From the NCBI RefSeq assembly GCF_000224145.3, contig NC_020176.2:1976867-2040866 (forward strand): a DNA stretch of 64,000 nucleotides, read 5' to 3'. The notes under the pieces were generated by a model. The model saw only the letters and a list, made by a program, of their open reading frames with translations, did no database searches and was not told the DNA's origin. Source of the stretch: Ciona intestinalis. Lineage: Eukaryota > Chordata > Ascidiacea > Phlebobranchia > Cionidae. This document shows, piece after piece, positions 1-13,700 of this stretch. The number at the start of each line of letters is the position of its first letter. The first letter of the stretch is position 1. Made by a program: the position numbers and the translations under genes.

Positions 1-148
1 ACGTGACTCACATTGTGTGGGTGACTGGGTGTCAACATATTTAAGGTTGTTAACTCGTTATAACCTTGTTATACTTGTTATAACCTAGTGGTTATACATA
101 GCTCCAACTAAAAGTTTAATAAGAAGTTATAGTTTATAAGAGCCCTAC

Positions 149-3100
149 CAAATAAGCTCTCAGAGACTTCATCTTTTTGTTTAATTTTTTGAATGCTTTT
201 CCACTGTATTAAGAGATTGCTGATGCCCTTTGCTGTTTTCTGTAATAGTAAATTGCATATTTAAAAAAAATAACAATACAAATGGTAATATTGTAAGAAG
301 TAGTCTGCATATACGATACTGAAGTTATATTTGGCTGTTATGATATGAAATTTTGACTAAGTACATAAAACTTATATATATTATTCTTTATTTTCACTTT
401 CATTCTAAGAGGTATTTATATTATCAGTAAAACACAAAAAATACGATCAGTGAAACACACAAAAATAAACAAAAAAATTTTAATGGGGTTTGTTAAATTT
501 TTAGTAGCTTGCTGCTGAGATCATAGAGTTATATTGTTATTATGTTGCTGAAATAAGTTTAGATAAAGTCAAGATGTCATTTAGATTTTCCAAAGCCTTT
601 ATTTAACTTTTTAGGTTTATATTTAAGATGAAGTGGTTAAGTGAAAATGATGAATTGTAAGAGAAAGAGAACCATTAGAACAAGTCCGTTAAATGCATTA
701 GAGATACTTTGCTTTTGTGGAAAATGATGTTTTTGAGAAAAAAATAGGCTGCATAAATGCAAGTTGTATCACTAATAATTGTATTATTTCCCTGTACTTC
801 CATTGTCATTTTGTTTTTCTTCTAATTAAATTGAATTGATTTTAAAAACAGTGATTTTTATTGCCTCAAAAATGTCTTGTTTGACTCAAAGTAAAAAAAA
901 ACAGTACAAAATATCGAATAAAATTTAAATATATATTTATAGAAATTCTACATACATCACTGTATGATAATAATCTATAGACAACACTGTATGATAATAA
1001 TGTTCCTCCAAATTCTAGACAAAAAAATTGTTAATGCAATACTCTAACACAAAAACAAAATACTGTAAATTTATCTTTTATTTCCCCACTTGACTATAGT
1101 TGCTTAAAACAGATATATTTATATAATATATTAAGCTTTAAAAAATGTACCTCAATAAGTTTGCCACCAGAATCATTACCCATTCCTTCATAAAACTGAT
1201 AGCTAGCAATTTTTTTTGTGCTATCCAAAAGAACATTTGCGTTGTCTAAAAATTTATGAACATCGGAAATCTGTAAAAAAATAAACTATTGTTTTATTTT
1301 TAAATCCGTTAACGTATTCTACCTATGTTGTTGTGTTTATTTGAGATGCAATAAACATGTAACAAAATTCCTTATAAAAAATAAATGTTTTATACATGTT
1401 TAGTGTAATACACACAATAAATACATTTTTAATGGATTGTTGTTTTAGAGCCTAAACCCATATGTGTAAAAGTTACACCAAAATAACAACACTTGGTACA
1501 AAATACACATATTATTTTATAAAGTTTGATGAGATTTTGAAAGGCATTGATCAATTCTAACCAAAGCTTAAGAACTGTGTCACTGTCACATATAAGAATT
1601 TTCTAATTGAGCTGTCTCACGTAAAACTCTAGATTATTTTTAATGTGATTAGGTTTAGGTGTATTTCGAGGCTAATAGTTTTTGGGAAAAATTGAACTTT
1701 ATAAATTTCACATTATATTCTAATTAGCCTTGTATGTATAGCAAGTTATTAAAACTCTGTTACCTTAATACTTGTGAGGTTGGTGAATGCATTAATCACA
1801 GCATCCACCTCACCAAAATTAACAGGTTTAATCCTGTTTCTCCAAGATGGCCAGAGCATGATGCCAAGAATTTGTGAGCATGTTGTTCTGTTCTTTTCTC
1901 TTTTGAGATAATTTTGAACTTGTTTTGAATCAACTAGATATTCTGTTTTAAAAGTGTATCAGATATATTATTTAAACCTTGCAAGAAGGTATGGTTCTAA
2001 TGAATGGGCATCTATACAAATCATTGAAAATATTTGACTTAATTTATGAAATTGCCCAATGGTTTAAGACACATTTTATGCCTAAAAAAAACAACATGTA
2101 AAATAACATGAACAAATGCCCAATTAAAAAGGATTAATAAAAAAGCACATCTGTGTCCAATAATATGTCATGTTTAAAAAGTCAAAAAAATGGTTCAAAG
2201 AAATGGAAAAGTGCAAGTTAAAAACTTTAACAGGCAAATTTAATAACCTTTTTTATTAGCATGCCTTCATTTGACTAGTTGTAGTTATAATAAAAATGAA
2301 CTTACTATTAGATGATTCTGTCCAAACATCCACAGTACACATACATTTCTTGTCTATTTTGCTTCCACTGCTGTTAAAAGCAAATGCGTAGAGGTGATTT
2401 TCCGGACTCAAGACAATGCATGCGCTGTCCAACAGCACGGTACCATTCACAGTAGTATCGTTAGGAATGCCCACATAGGAGCTGATGCTGTACAAATTGA
2501 CACTACATCGCCCTATATAGCAAAAGTAATTGTATATTACTGTGGAGTTGAATGGGACATGGTTAGCACCTAAGTCCCATATTTCTTGATCATGTTTTAA
2601 ACAATTTATTTTAGAGTCGTAAAGATTCGTTTATATAATTGTGTAAAAAATCTTTGTTTAATACCAAAAAAGATGATAAAAAAGAATGAAAACATGTATA
2701 ATCTTGCGTCATCTTTTATTCTGATCTGTATGGGTGAGGTCCTTCAAGAACCTCGGATTTTATGCCAGATTTGGCCCATTAGCCAACACCCATGTACATT
2801 CGAATGTGACGTGCTCGTGGCTTTCTTGTCGCAATTGACTCCATGTCGCACTATATCCACAAACTTATTTCCGCTTTTGCAAAAATGTACTTACCCTACC
2901 ATACTATATAGTAGGGTGGGGGAAGATGGGACAACTTTGGCACATAAAATTAAATATCCTGAACGTGTTTTAAACAATTACCAACAGTCTGTGATCGTTG
3001 TGAGGATACGGTTTTATAATTCTTTAAACGTTCTTTTTTACTACCCAATGAGAAGGGAAAATGGAATGAAAAGATGTCCCATCTTTACCCAACCAACTAT

Positions 3101-6100
3101 CCATCAAAATTTGCAATTATTTTTTTGGTAAAAAATATAATATTGTGTGATTTAGGTAATAAAGTACTGGGCATTAGTAAAGAATCCTCCCGTACATAGC
3201 AGAATAGGCTGGTGGGAAGTGTTAGAGGCTGATGGTTAGGGGGTTGATGGTTAGGGTTAGTGGTTTTAGGGTTAGTAGTTAGGGGTTAGTGGTTAGGTTA
3301 GCAAATAAGGTGGGCGGAGGATTCTTCACTAGCACCAAGTACTAAAATTGACTTGCCTCCACCGATGTTTGTCACATTAACCGTCCAACTGCTTCTACAA
3401 AGATCTTCTTTAGGACTAGGTATCTTAAATCCTAAGTTGCTTTCATATCGAAGCAATTTCTTAATGCGCGGCTCGACTATTGGCAACGTGCCAACAAAAC
3501 ATCGAGTTCCATCGGCGGAGTAACCAGTGTATATTTGATTGATTCCGCCAATTGGACTACGAATGCACTTCTCTGGTCGTAGATCGACGTAGCATTTAAC
3601 TTGAAACGAACAGACGTTTAAACTTTTTGAGACATATGTGTGTATATATTGTCGTTCTTGTATAGAGCAATTGTCCTCAACAACTTAAATTTAAAAACTC
3701 AGTCTAACTGAAATAATCGAAAATTTGCAACAAATTCAATAGAACTACTGTCATACTTTTTGATCATCGATAATACAATTCTAATTTTCCAGGTGATTCT
3801 CGTTTTTAGTCCCCTTGCTAATAACAACGTCTCTACTAACTTTGGAATCAGGTTCGTATACTGTGCATTTATGCTACATATGTGTGTATTTCCACTTTGT
3901 ATATTTTTTTAGCTGCATTTTTGATAAAACACAATTTGTATTTTACTAAGCTAAGCCGCACGACGATATATTACCTGGTTTTTTGAAACATGGCGGGTTG
4001 GCCGCTTTGTCCCAACAACAGTCAGAGAATTTGTTACAGGCGTATTTTGTATATATATTTACATTTTCACGGCACGAAGGAATGTTACTGATGTGGTCAC
4101 TCAAATTGCATGGATCGCTTAGATCTGCGACAAAAATGGATCAGTTGGTATTTGGGTATGGTAGGGTGGGGAGGCGGGATTTATCACAACAAAGTGCGCG
4201 ACAAATGCGTTTTTTGTTGCTAAGTATATAATAAAATTCGGTGGTAAACAAATATATAGTAGGGTGGGGGAAGACGGGGCACCTTATGCACATATTATCA
4301 AAATATTCTGATCGTGTTTTAAACAATTAACAACGGTCTGTTGGAGTCGCGAGGTTACGGTTTTATAATTCTTTAATGTTCTTTGTTTACTACTAAATAA
4401 GACAAGAAAATAAAAAGTAAATGTGTTGCATATTTCCCCACCCTACTATACACCATTTTTCCAAGGCCAAAAATGCATAATAATAAGATGGTCCTTTTGA
4501 ATTCTCGCTGAATCATATTTAAACAAAGTTTTGAAGTTTTATAGTTTAAGAGATTGTATCACCAATTAAGTATCGTGGTTAAATAAATGAAAAAAATGAA
4601 AAATATTTTTCATAGTTTGATTTTGTCTGTGCGTTTTCGAATTGATAAAATTACACCTAGTGTGCGAATCATTTATTTTTCTATGTTTTAATATAATTCC
4701 TTGAAGTGTTGTCAACTAATAAATGTATCATAAGACTAGTTCGTGGTATCATATATTTTGAGTTGGAAATATTGGGCAATATGTGGTGAAGGGACCCGTA
4801 TTTCCGCACAGTATATTTGTTCCGACCGTTAAGTGTGCACCGATGCCGTGATATATTTGTTCCGACTGATATATTTGTATCGGGCGCTATTGCGCATGCG
4901 CGGACAAGCTACTGCGCAGTGGGTGGGAATAATTACAATGACCAGCTGGTGTCGTGATATATTCGTTGTACTTAATATATTTGTACCGGTCGCTACCGCA
5001 CATGTAGGTGGGAACAAATACTATACGAGCTGTAATAAATACGTACCAACACAAAAAAACGTTCTGGGAAAAAAATATTAGTATATAGTAGAGTGGGGGA
5101 AGATGGGACACCTTTTCATTCCATTTTCTAGTCCAATTTGGTGGGAAGCATATAAAATTTATAGAATTACAAAACTTTATCCCTACGACTCCCATATACC
5201 GATGTTAAGTATACAAAACACAATCAGAATGTTTGGATATCATGTGCTAAAGGTGTCCCATCTTCTCCCACCCTACTGTATATTGAAAAAGTTAACAAAT
5301 TTTTGTGTTGGGGATAACATGTTATAACCTAAATAGATGTATGCGTAAGTTATACTTTTGCGTTTTTTTTTGAAAAAATTATATTTATACGTATGATTCA
5401 AGTTATGACCATACTTTTTTATATTTAACATCCATACTTTTAAAAAAAAGTTTAATTTTTAGCCATTACGTAGCGCTATAACATATCAAACCTGGATCGG
5501 TAAAAAAATATAAATATGTATTTTCATAAAAAATATTAATATTTATAATTAATATTCCATTTTGGAATCGGCACCGCTGGGGTTTAGACGTCTAGTTAGT
5601 ACAGTTCCCAAATTTTGTGGTAGGCTAGTAGCACGAGTAGACTGGAAGCTATCGCAAAAGTGGCCGCAATAATTTTTTATATTCTAGGATCACCTTGGTT
5701 CACCAGCACCTGTAAATTATAAGTAAAATGTGCTTATTAAACTAGCATAAAGTAGGTTTGTCAGTGGTACCTACTTTTTCTAGGCTACAAATAACATACC
5801 AACTCAGCTCTGCTGACTTATGTTTTAACGTGGAAACGTCGTGTCTAGAACGTTTTCAACGGAGGGTCGTAATATATTTGTACCGGGTAGTCATTGTATT
5901 TGTTACGACCTACTACGCATGCGCAATAGCGCCCGATACAAATATAACAACTGGAAAAAAATATTTTACGATACCGGTCCAAATTTAATACGACCCTCTG
6001 TTGAATACGTTCCAGACGAAGTCAGCAGAACTGAGTTGAGTATGTTATTGTAGCCTACAATATGTAACTACTACTAACAAACTTATTCTAGACTAGTTTA

Positions 6101-7155
6101 ATAAGTACATTTTACTTGATTTACAGGTGCTGGTAAAGGTATTGCTTTACGAAAGAAACCAATCCTAACCGAGTTAAGTGTAACCATAGTATACTGAAGT
6201 ATACTTACTTCATTATACTATGGTATCAATGAAGTGGGTTGGGTGTTTATTATTGGTAGTTATCGGCACATCATGATGTTTGACGCAATCAGACATATAG
6301 CGACGCCAACAGATGGTAGAAATGTACCTTGAAACGGTATAAAATGAGTGTACTAAAATGTGTTTAGTATTTTGCCCCGAAACTTTTTTCAACTGTATTT
6401 GTTTCTACCTATTGCGCAGGCACATGCGCCCGGTACAAATATATCAGCCGGAACGAATATATCACGACACCGAGCACTATTGCGCATGCGCCCGATGTGG
6501 CGCATACAGTAGGGTCGGATCAAATATAATAACGACAACCGTACACGCCGACAATATAGAAGACAGAAAGTCAGAAATGTTACTTGAACAGGTGCAAATG
6601 TAATTAATAATTTTTTTGCCTCGTTTCCCAGCAGGAACGTAAGTCGCCCACTGCTGTAAACATAAGTCGCCCACTATTGCTGTAAGCGTTGTGGCGCATG
6701 AGAACCTTATGATTGCCCGCTATTATATTAACCAAGACCAACAAAACATATTCATAGTTAACAAACATCCTTACGCATTGACCGTTGCCTATAACTATTA
6801 CAACGTATATACTTTCTGTTAAAAGTAACATGCAGCCAGCACATACGTGACATGGTCTATAAGCAACATAAACTAAGGAGCGTGTGCATATATAGCTAAA
6901 CAAACTCGGGCTCGAATTAGTAACTAACATGCACCGTCTGAATATATAACGAAACTGTGATGTTCTGTACTATAGTCATACATTATAGACCCTAGTTGAC
7001 GTGTAAGTAAACCCCATTGTATATACTGTTTGGCTTCTATAAAAGATTCTTGACGTATACTTACCGCTGTTGTATACTTGTTGACAGTTTGCTTTCCAAC
7101 AATGACCTTCTGCCAGCAGTAGAGATAATATTAGTGGCAGGGAAAAGGGAAACAT
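149..7155 (-). CDS. Secreted/cell-surface trefoil-domain protein, possible adhesion-GPCR ectodomain (3' incomplete)
   Basis: Seven coding exons join in phase: 7065-7155, 3975-4124, 3357-3683, 2306-2512, 1764-1942, 1151-1270, 149-239 (about 388 residues). The start ATG at 7155 opens a hydrophobic signal peptide (MFPFSLPLILSLLLAEGHC). Exon 2 encodes a P-type trefoil-like domain, residues about 31-80, with the Cys pattern ending in SDCCWD and PPCF. Exons 3-5 form a Cys-rich, N-glycosylation-rich ectodomain. Exons 6-7 are helical (DNANVLLDSTKK, NLLIQWKSIQ), like subdomain A of a GAIN domain; that match is an inference. The intron after 3357 uses a GC donor (AG/GCAAGT), supported by phase. Exon 149-239 ends in phase 1 with a GT donor, so more exons, perhaps a membrane anchor, lie beyond the window. 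The orthologue is not identified. Exon calls are strong; the family is moderate. Confidence 0.72.
2907..3108. mobile_element. MITE-like element, GTAGGGTGGGGGAAGATGGG family
   Basis: About 200 bp with inverted ends GTAGGGTGGGGGAAGATGGG and CCCATCTTTACCCAACC. The interior contains the family segment GTGTTTTAAACAATTA. Flanks are TATA-rich, suggesting TA targets. Confidence 0.7.
3228..3300 (+). repeat. Degenerate telomere-like GGTTAG tract
   Basis: About ten imperfect GGTTAGGG/GGTTAGTG units, next to exon 3357-3683 of the trefoil gene. A weaker CCCTAA-like tract lies at 52160-52200. Confidence 0.6.
4254..4450. mobile_element. MITE-like element, same family, complete
   Basis: Starts TATAGTAGGGTGGGGGAAGA and ends CCCCACCCTACTATA; the interior has TCGTGTTTTAAACAATTAAC. 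A half copy of the end motif lies just upstream at about 4158. It sits in the first intron of the trefoil gene. Confidence 0.75.
4800..5075. repeat. Dispersed repeat with TGATATATTTGTTCCGAC and GCGCATGCGC motifs
   Basis: Alternating ATATATTTGTACCG-type and GCGCATGCGC-type motifs in both orientations. Related copies: 5865-6000, 6370-6530, 31225-31350, 55020-55170, 57165-57250. Confidence 0.6.
5082..5284. mobile_element. MITE-like element, same family, complete
   Basis: About 200 bp, TATAGTAGAGTGGGGGAAGA to TCTTCTCCCACCCTACTGTA, with matching inner ends GATGGGACACC and GGTGTCCCATC. Confidence 0.8.
5340..5690. repeat. Dispersed block shared with 22190-22385 and 56700-56970
   Basis: All three copies contain ATTACGTAGCGCTATAACAT or a close variant, then an A/T-rich part with ACGAATATTAATATT and the end GCTGGGGTCTAGTTAGTACAG (one base varies). 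Confidence 0.65.
5692..6140. mobile_element. Fold-back element with arms of about 150-180 bp
   Basis: The arms (about 5692-5878 and 5985-6140) are inverse copies: CACCAGCACCTGTAAAT against ATTTACAGGTGCTGG, CTCAGCTCTGCTGACT against AGTCAGCAGAACTGAG, GGAGGGTCGTAAT against ACGACCCTCTG. The centre has the GCGCATGCGC-type motif. A left-arm copy lies at 56975-57180. Confidence 0.75.
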
Positions 7156-7897
7156 TTTAAACAATCATTAGAAAGTATGACGTAAAATGCCTGGTAGATT
7201 CATAGTCTGGAAACACCCATAGAAAGTCGCAAACAATTTTAATCAATACTATATTTGTACATCTGTAGAACATAGGGAAACTTAGAAACACAAGCACACA
7301 CCGATTTGGCTATTGATACAGTACTCCGGAGTCGGGAGGAATACCGTAAACAAATCCCATATTTTCTGATCCCAACAAATCCCATATTTTCTGATTGTGT
7401 TTTAAACATTTAACAAAACCCTTTTAAAGTCGTGAGGGTGTGGTTATATATTTGTGTGATTATTCTTTATTTACCAACATATGGGACGAGAAAAGAGAAT
7501 AAAAACACGTCCCACCTCAAATAGTAGTAGGCCTAGGCTACGCATAAAATGTCCAACTAAGTACTGCAGGTCGCATTTATACATTACCAGTTATAAAGTA
7601 ATTTGTACATTACCTGTAATATGACAACATTAAACGACGTGTTAATTGTGTATAGCCTGCCACTTATACTGTGTATTAACTATACTGACTTCTGCGTTTA
7701 ATGAGGAAATGTCTGTACCCCGCGTCATGCTAAGTCTTGACTACTGCAGGAAATGAACTGCTTCCGTTGTAAACAAACAGTTAAATGTGTCCTTACAAGT
7801 GGATTTTGGAAGTGTTTGATTCAATTGTATATTCGGTTAACACTATACAGATGCACATTGTATAACTTAGTCCTCCAGTAAATCCCAAACTATTTAG

Positions 7898-8056
7898 TAT
7901 AGTAGGGTGGGAGAAGATGAGACACCTTTATCACATAATATCCAAATATCCTGATCGTGTTTTAAACAATTAATAACGGTCTATGGGAAGCGTGGAGATA
8001 CAGATTTATATTTCTTTAAATTGTCTTTGTTTACCACCAAATAGAACAAGAAGCCA
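7898..8056. mobile_element. MITE-like element, truncated copy
   Basis: Left end AGTAGGGTGGGAGAAGATGA and interior TCGTGTTTTAAACAATTAAT present; the right end is lost. A more diverged relative without clear ends lies at about 7370-7530. The rest of 7156-8950 shows no gene. Confidence 0.6.
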
Positions 8057-8959
8057 GCCCAACTGTACATATCTATGTAAACTATAAGCTTAATAAACTG
8101 TACATGAAATCACAATGTTGTAACTGCTGATTGTGACTGCGGTTATATACTCTGCATATAAGACATAAAAATTAAACGGTTCTGTACTACCACAAATCCT
8201 GCAGCTTAAATTCTGCGATCGGCTTACATAGTAAATGCTTATAAACAAAGAATTTTCACATAAATGCGAAATGCCTGTAGCCTACACTCACCACGCAAAT
8301 CCTATAAGAATGAAACCAATGGAGCACATGTCACGTCAATTAGACCTACACATCCGGTACGTACAGTGACAGAGCTTATCTACGCAGTCAACACATTTTA
8401 AAACCTACGTAGTTTACTATAACTCTGACTGAGCGATGCCTAATATATACTTAAATTTTAGTTTTCACGCACAATATATTCTCCGCTTTCTGGATTTACT
8501 GCTATTATTAACTTGAGCATCTTTGAAAGTGGTTAAGATTAAGTTACCTCAGGAACTTTTAAAAACATCAACGGTGACAGTCGCTACAACACGGATTCTC
8601 TGGTTTATATATAGTAGGCTACTGTAGTTTAGATGGGATATAAATAGTAGGCCTTTGTTTTAGATTTAGACAAAACAACGCTCCTTACAGAGTAGCGGGG
8701 CTAGGATTTTATAATTGTGCAAATACTTTTAGATTACTAGTACGATAAAGAGAATAAAACCAATTCCCCCTTTCCCCGCCAGAACACTGCAAGTTTTGAA
8801 CCGCTGTAATGAATTATACTGTACTAACTGCAAAAACTCCGAGCAAACACTATCTAATGCGATAATTCTTCATATAACTCATCAAAACTGTCTACAAATC
8901 GTACAAGCGCTGCAAAACCATCCGCCTCCAGTTTCGAGAGAGGCGTCGACGGTGTCCAG

Positions 8960-9238
8960 GCCTGTTATAGAGGGCACCATGGTCCAAGGCTCATCATTGC
9001 TACCATTGTGGGCGTGTTTGTCCTTGGGCAAGACTTACCGGCAATTGCTCTAACCCAGTGGTCACTAATGGGTTGTCTAAATTATCAGCCACAGCCAAAA
9101 TAAATTAAAAAATTCACAAAATAATCACCTACAAAGTAACACACTTGGTAACTCGTAAGCTGTATGAACATTCGTGTTATAAAGACAGTCGTTTCCCGAC
9201 CTCGCGAAGATAAAGTAAGTTACATCCATTCATTCAAC
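8960..9238 (+). mobile_element. SINE copy between gene 1 and gephyrin
   Basis: Forward copy with CTACCATTGTGGGCGTG, CCCAGTGGTCACTAATGGG and the CATTCATTCA tail; the head is diverged. Confidence 0.7.
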
Positions 9239-9239
9239 A

Positions 9240-10708
9240 ATGATAACTTGCGACACTCTTGTTTGTTCGCTTTTATCTCTTTTCAAAGCAACGTACCACT
9301 GCATGCAACACAGGATTTTACAAGTCGAGTTTTTCTAAACACTATTTTCTTCCTAATAAGTTACGTTGATTTGAATAATAAATAAATTAATTACAAACTC
9401 ACTGTTAGTTTGACATAAAATAATAATAACTTTGTATGTGATGCGAAGCATGTAAGCATTTTATTAGTGGACAACAAAGTGATAACAAATCATGTACATT
9501 TACTCGAATCTGATAAATTCATAACAAAACAACTTGTCACTAACGACTAGTGCGGAATAGAAAGTGGAACAACATGGTACAAAGCACAAAAACATAAAAA
9601 AGAGGAGGTTTGTGACGTCTCTTTATGTAGAAATGTCTACGGTGATCAAAGCAATGTACGAAAGCATTAAACATGTACAATCTTAGACAGCAGCATTGTG
9701 ATGATTATAAATTGCAAAGCATAACTAAATGTAGGATGTTTTCCAAGCTCTAAGTGGGGACAAAGGGCTTATACTGGAATTAACGAGTAAGAAAATCACA
9801 AACTAGTTCATGGAATAAAGGGTGAGTTGTGTGGATTGCTGCAATGTGAATGGTTCACAATTACTGCAGTAGAAGCCTAACACAACACTTCATGTACATG
9901 AGCAAGAAAGTAAGAGATCATTTAAAAGTGTGCGGTAACCATATTAAGATGTTTTAAGAGAGAAGCGATGATACAATTGTGGAAACACAGTTTGCAAGAG
10001 TAATAAATTGGCAAATTAACAATTTTTTATAAAGCGATTCCGAAAAGCTACCGTCTGTAATACGATATACTAATTAAGCACCAAAAGTAAAAACATGGGG
10101 TACTATGGTTGGAATATTAAAACCAACCAAATGAGTTCTGTTTTAAACCATATTTTTAATATGTTACTTTACATATTTATTTTAAAATATTCGAAAGCAA
10201 TATACAAAATTGAGAATAGGCTATGAAAATTTACAGCTGTTCTGGCACTTATTATTGGGGTAACCCTGAAAGGGGGAATGTGAATGGGACTTTGAAACGT
10301 TGGTTCACTAAATGGTAAATGCTAAAACATATCTATTAGTATTAATAATACTTTTGACAGACACAGCACAAGTAAATTTACAATGAAACTTATTTTACAG
10401 ATAACTATATGGGCGGGATAACAAGCAGTAATTGACCAGGTGAAAATCTCTTTCCTTAGTGCAAACTGAACAACATGTTAATGCTTATAATTCATTATTC
10501 TAAACCAACCCTCAAATTAAAACTTTGAATGTAATAGTAGTAAAATGAATAAATTAAAAGTTAAAAAAATAACAAAATTTGTTTAAAAAATATGAAATTA
10601 CTTCATACACCGAAATCAAAACCCAATAATGTTTTCTGTAACTAAATTCATGATAAATGTGAGCAGGCAAGCGATGAGTTTGGAAATTTACAGAAACAAG
10701 GTGTGTGT
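9240..10708. other. Gephyrin 3' flank, no gene seen
   Basis: AT-rich sequence with no exon I can support. A minus-strand AATAAA (10176-10181) could end the gephyrin transcript about 530 nt after its stop. Confidence 0.4.
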
Positions 10709-13700
10709 TTATATCTCATCGATGACCAGAGAGTCAACGATTTGCCCTTTTTTAATCACGGACAGATCTGATGTTTTGCCTGGCAGGAGAAGCAAGAGGT
10801 TGGCTGCAGCCATGCTCTGTAGGCGATGTATGGATTGGTTTCCAGTAACATCAGAGAACGGCACAACCTCATTCTTCTCATAACGAACAGTTGCTCGTTG
10901 GCATTCAGGTGTCGGGCCAAGGTTGATGTCGCTTGATACCTATGTGGTAAAACCAATGGAAATTAGATAAAGTTATTATGGTATATGTCAATACTTGTTG
11001 TTATTCATAACCATGCCATCCATATTATATATATGACAACCTAAATCAGAGACTTGCATTGTAACAAAAAGTACCATGTTCGATGCTATTACAGTTGTAA
11101 GAGTATATGTTCTTGAAAAAATACTAACTAAAGGATTTTTCAAATTGTCAGTTATACAGAAAACAAAAACCGATAATCCAAAAGTAACATGGTAAGGGGT
11201 CACTAGGATTATGAAATAAGATCGGGATTATAACGACTGTGCTCTTCACCCACATTAGAATAAATAAGTTTCAANNNNNNNNNNNNNNNNNNNNNNNNNN
11301 NNNNNNNNNNNNNNNNNNNNNNNNACCCGGATCTGATGATTTTCCGTTCATATGTTTTGAATCCAGACAGCTTTTGCAAACACGGTTTTACCAACAAGTA
11401 ATAAGCGGTTAAAGCTGGTACAGGGACACCTGGCGATGAAACATTTAAAAGAAGAACTGGTCTGTATAGATTATATTGTTTGGATAGGCAGATAATTGCA
11501 CTTAGATTTGTTGCAAAAATTTTTAAAGGCATAATGGAAATATATAGTTTTATGTTAACACGCAATTTATAACATGTACCGGTGTTTAAAATATAAATCA
11601 CAAGTAACCAAAATAAACATAATTTGATCCACACATTTTTTTATATATGGAAGTTAACATACCGGGTAAACAAAAAAATAATTTCTTTGAAGCTGCAGTT
11701 TTTAATGTTCCGAATGCAGCTGGTGCTCTGTTAAGGAAAAGATCTTTATTAACATGTAAATATTTACTGTGGGTTATATATAAAACAGCGCAGGGTATTT
11801 TTACTTTAATCTACAAAAAATATTTTATCGGAGGATTTATACAGATACTTGGTTTAATGCTTGGTGTTACTACCATTGTGGCGTTGAGTGAAAAGCATTT
11901 AAAGTTAATCACCAAGGCAAGTAATTACTGATTCTCACTCAAACTCATACCCAGGTTTAATGTTTACTCTTCCAAAATGCAGTGTCCCTCCAATTTCCTG
12001 TATAACTGATTTGACGATGTCCTTATCACCAAGAGAACAACCACCAGTTGAAATCACAGCATCAGCTGTATTGCAATAACTTGTTAATACAATTTAAATA
12101 TACAATGCATAGCATGAGCATGCAAAATTACCATTCTGGTAAGCTAGAGTTAGCATTTCCTTCACTTGAGCACGATTTGAAGGCAATATACCATAGTCAA
12201 TAGTTGGGTAACCTTGATTGCGCAATAGCATCAGCAGTGTTGGACGGTTTGTGTCTCGAATTTCGTCCAATCTTACATTTTCTTTGTTTTGATCCACAAG
12301 CTGGAAAATAGCTGTTGTAAATAAATAGATGTGTTTTGACATTCAAAATTTCATTACCAACTGAATAGTAAATTACGCCGAAGGGAGCATTTATCTGACT
12401 TTTAATAAAGCTGTTCGTACTCCAGAATACAAATTTATGACTGCAATCAAAAAGTATTAGCTCATAAAAAACTTAAGAAAACATGTTTGCCTATATTTAA
12501 TTATAAGCACAAAATCCAGATATTAAAATGTCTTCCATAGGTATTTAGTAACCGGTCTACACATGCCAACATACCTTATTACCAATAGAAAATACTGCAA
12601 CCACTGGCAGCTTATAAACAGGAACATTGGACACACCAGCAGCTGCAAGTACGCCTATTGAGATTTGATTTAGTTTTGTCCCTGCAGAGTAGATGAGATC
12701 TCCTTTCTGAAGATCACATCCAGGATCTCGGACAGATTCTCCAACTTTTACCAACTCATTGACACGAATAGCTAGTTCGCAATCGCCCTGAGGGTCACAA
12801 GCTCATATATGACTATCAGCGGCAAAACAAACCCAAAGTTATTGGAGAGGGCAAGTGGTTTTTTTAAGTAATCTGCTTATTGCAGGTGGGGTGACAGTTG
12901 CCATTGCCAATGACCAATTACTTGTGCTCCAATAAAGTAAAACCCTTGTGTTCAAATAATACAAAAACCTAAATTTCTTAAAAGTAATATTTTATTTACC
13001 ATTTTGCAACAATTGGCATCTGACGAACTAAGAAATTATCACATGTTCGCTTGTGGCTATCCCAATAATATACCAAAAGCCACCAGTGACCAGCTAAAAA
13101 CCGTAATACATAACTTACATCTTCTGCCTCTTGCAAAACAGTTGTGTCTTCAACTTTGACACATGCATTTGATCCTGGGGGCATGGTATCACCAGTATTT
13201 ACTCGCAAGCATTTACCAGCTGAGACATACACAGGTGAGTTTCCAAACTGCTTGTTGTTTATAACTTCCAAGTCTCCAGGTACATCAAATGCTGAAAAAT
13301 GTAATTCAAAGTTCTATTTCGCTCTAGATTTCTATAGATGAATAAATGAATCTTAAATCTTATATTCTTATTTATCCCCACATGGTGGGCTATGACAGTC
13401 CCAATAACATGGGTGTTATGTTTTATACTATTTTTTTACTTCTTTTTTTAATTAAGAGCAAATTGTCTTGATGAAAGACACATATGTCCACAATTGTCCA
13501 CCAGCCTCAAACTTATACCCTCGTTAGGGCACTAACCAATGTGCCACAGAACTAGACTTTATAAGTAAGAGATCCCTATAAAAATGTTGTTATGTCTTGG
13601 AACTATTATTAAACCTATGGATTAAAATAAAGTTTATCTCCATCTAAGTTTATTTTTTTCTCTCTGGCCATAAAACATCCTCAACTTTGCCCCAAAATTT

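Noticed and set aside
2673..3131. Plus-strand open frame of 152 residues
   Set aside because: It runs across a MITE-like element and shows no protein motifs.
4833..6053. Several short open frames on both strands
   Set aside because: They lie wholly in inverted-repeat elements and mirror each other between strands.
11647..11931. Plus-strand open frame of 94 residues
   Set aside because: It is antisense to gephyrin exon 15, which is supported by splice sites and by homology.
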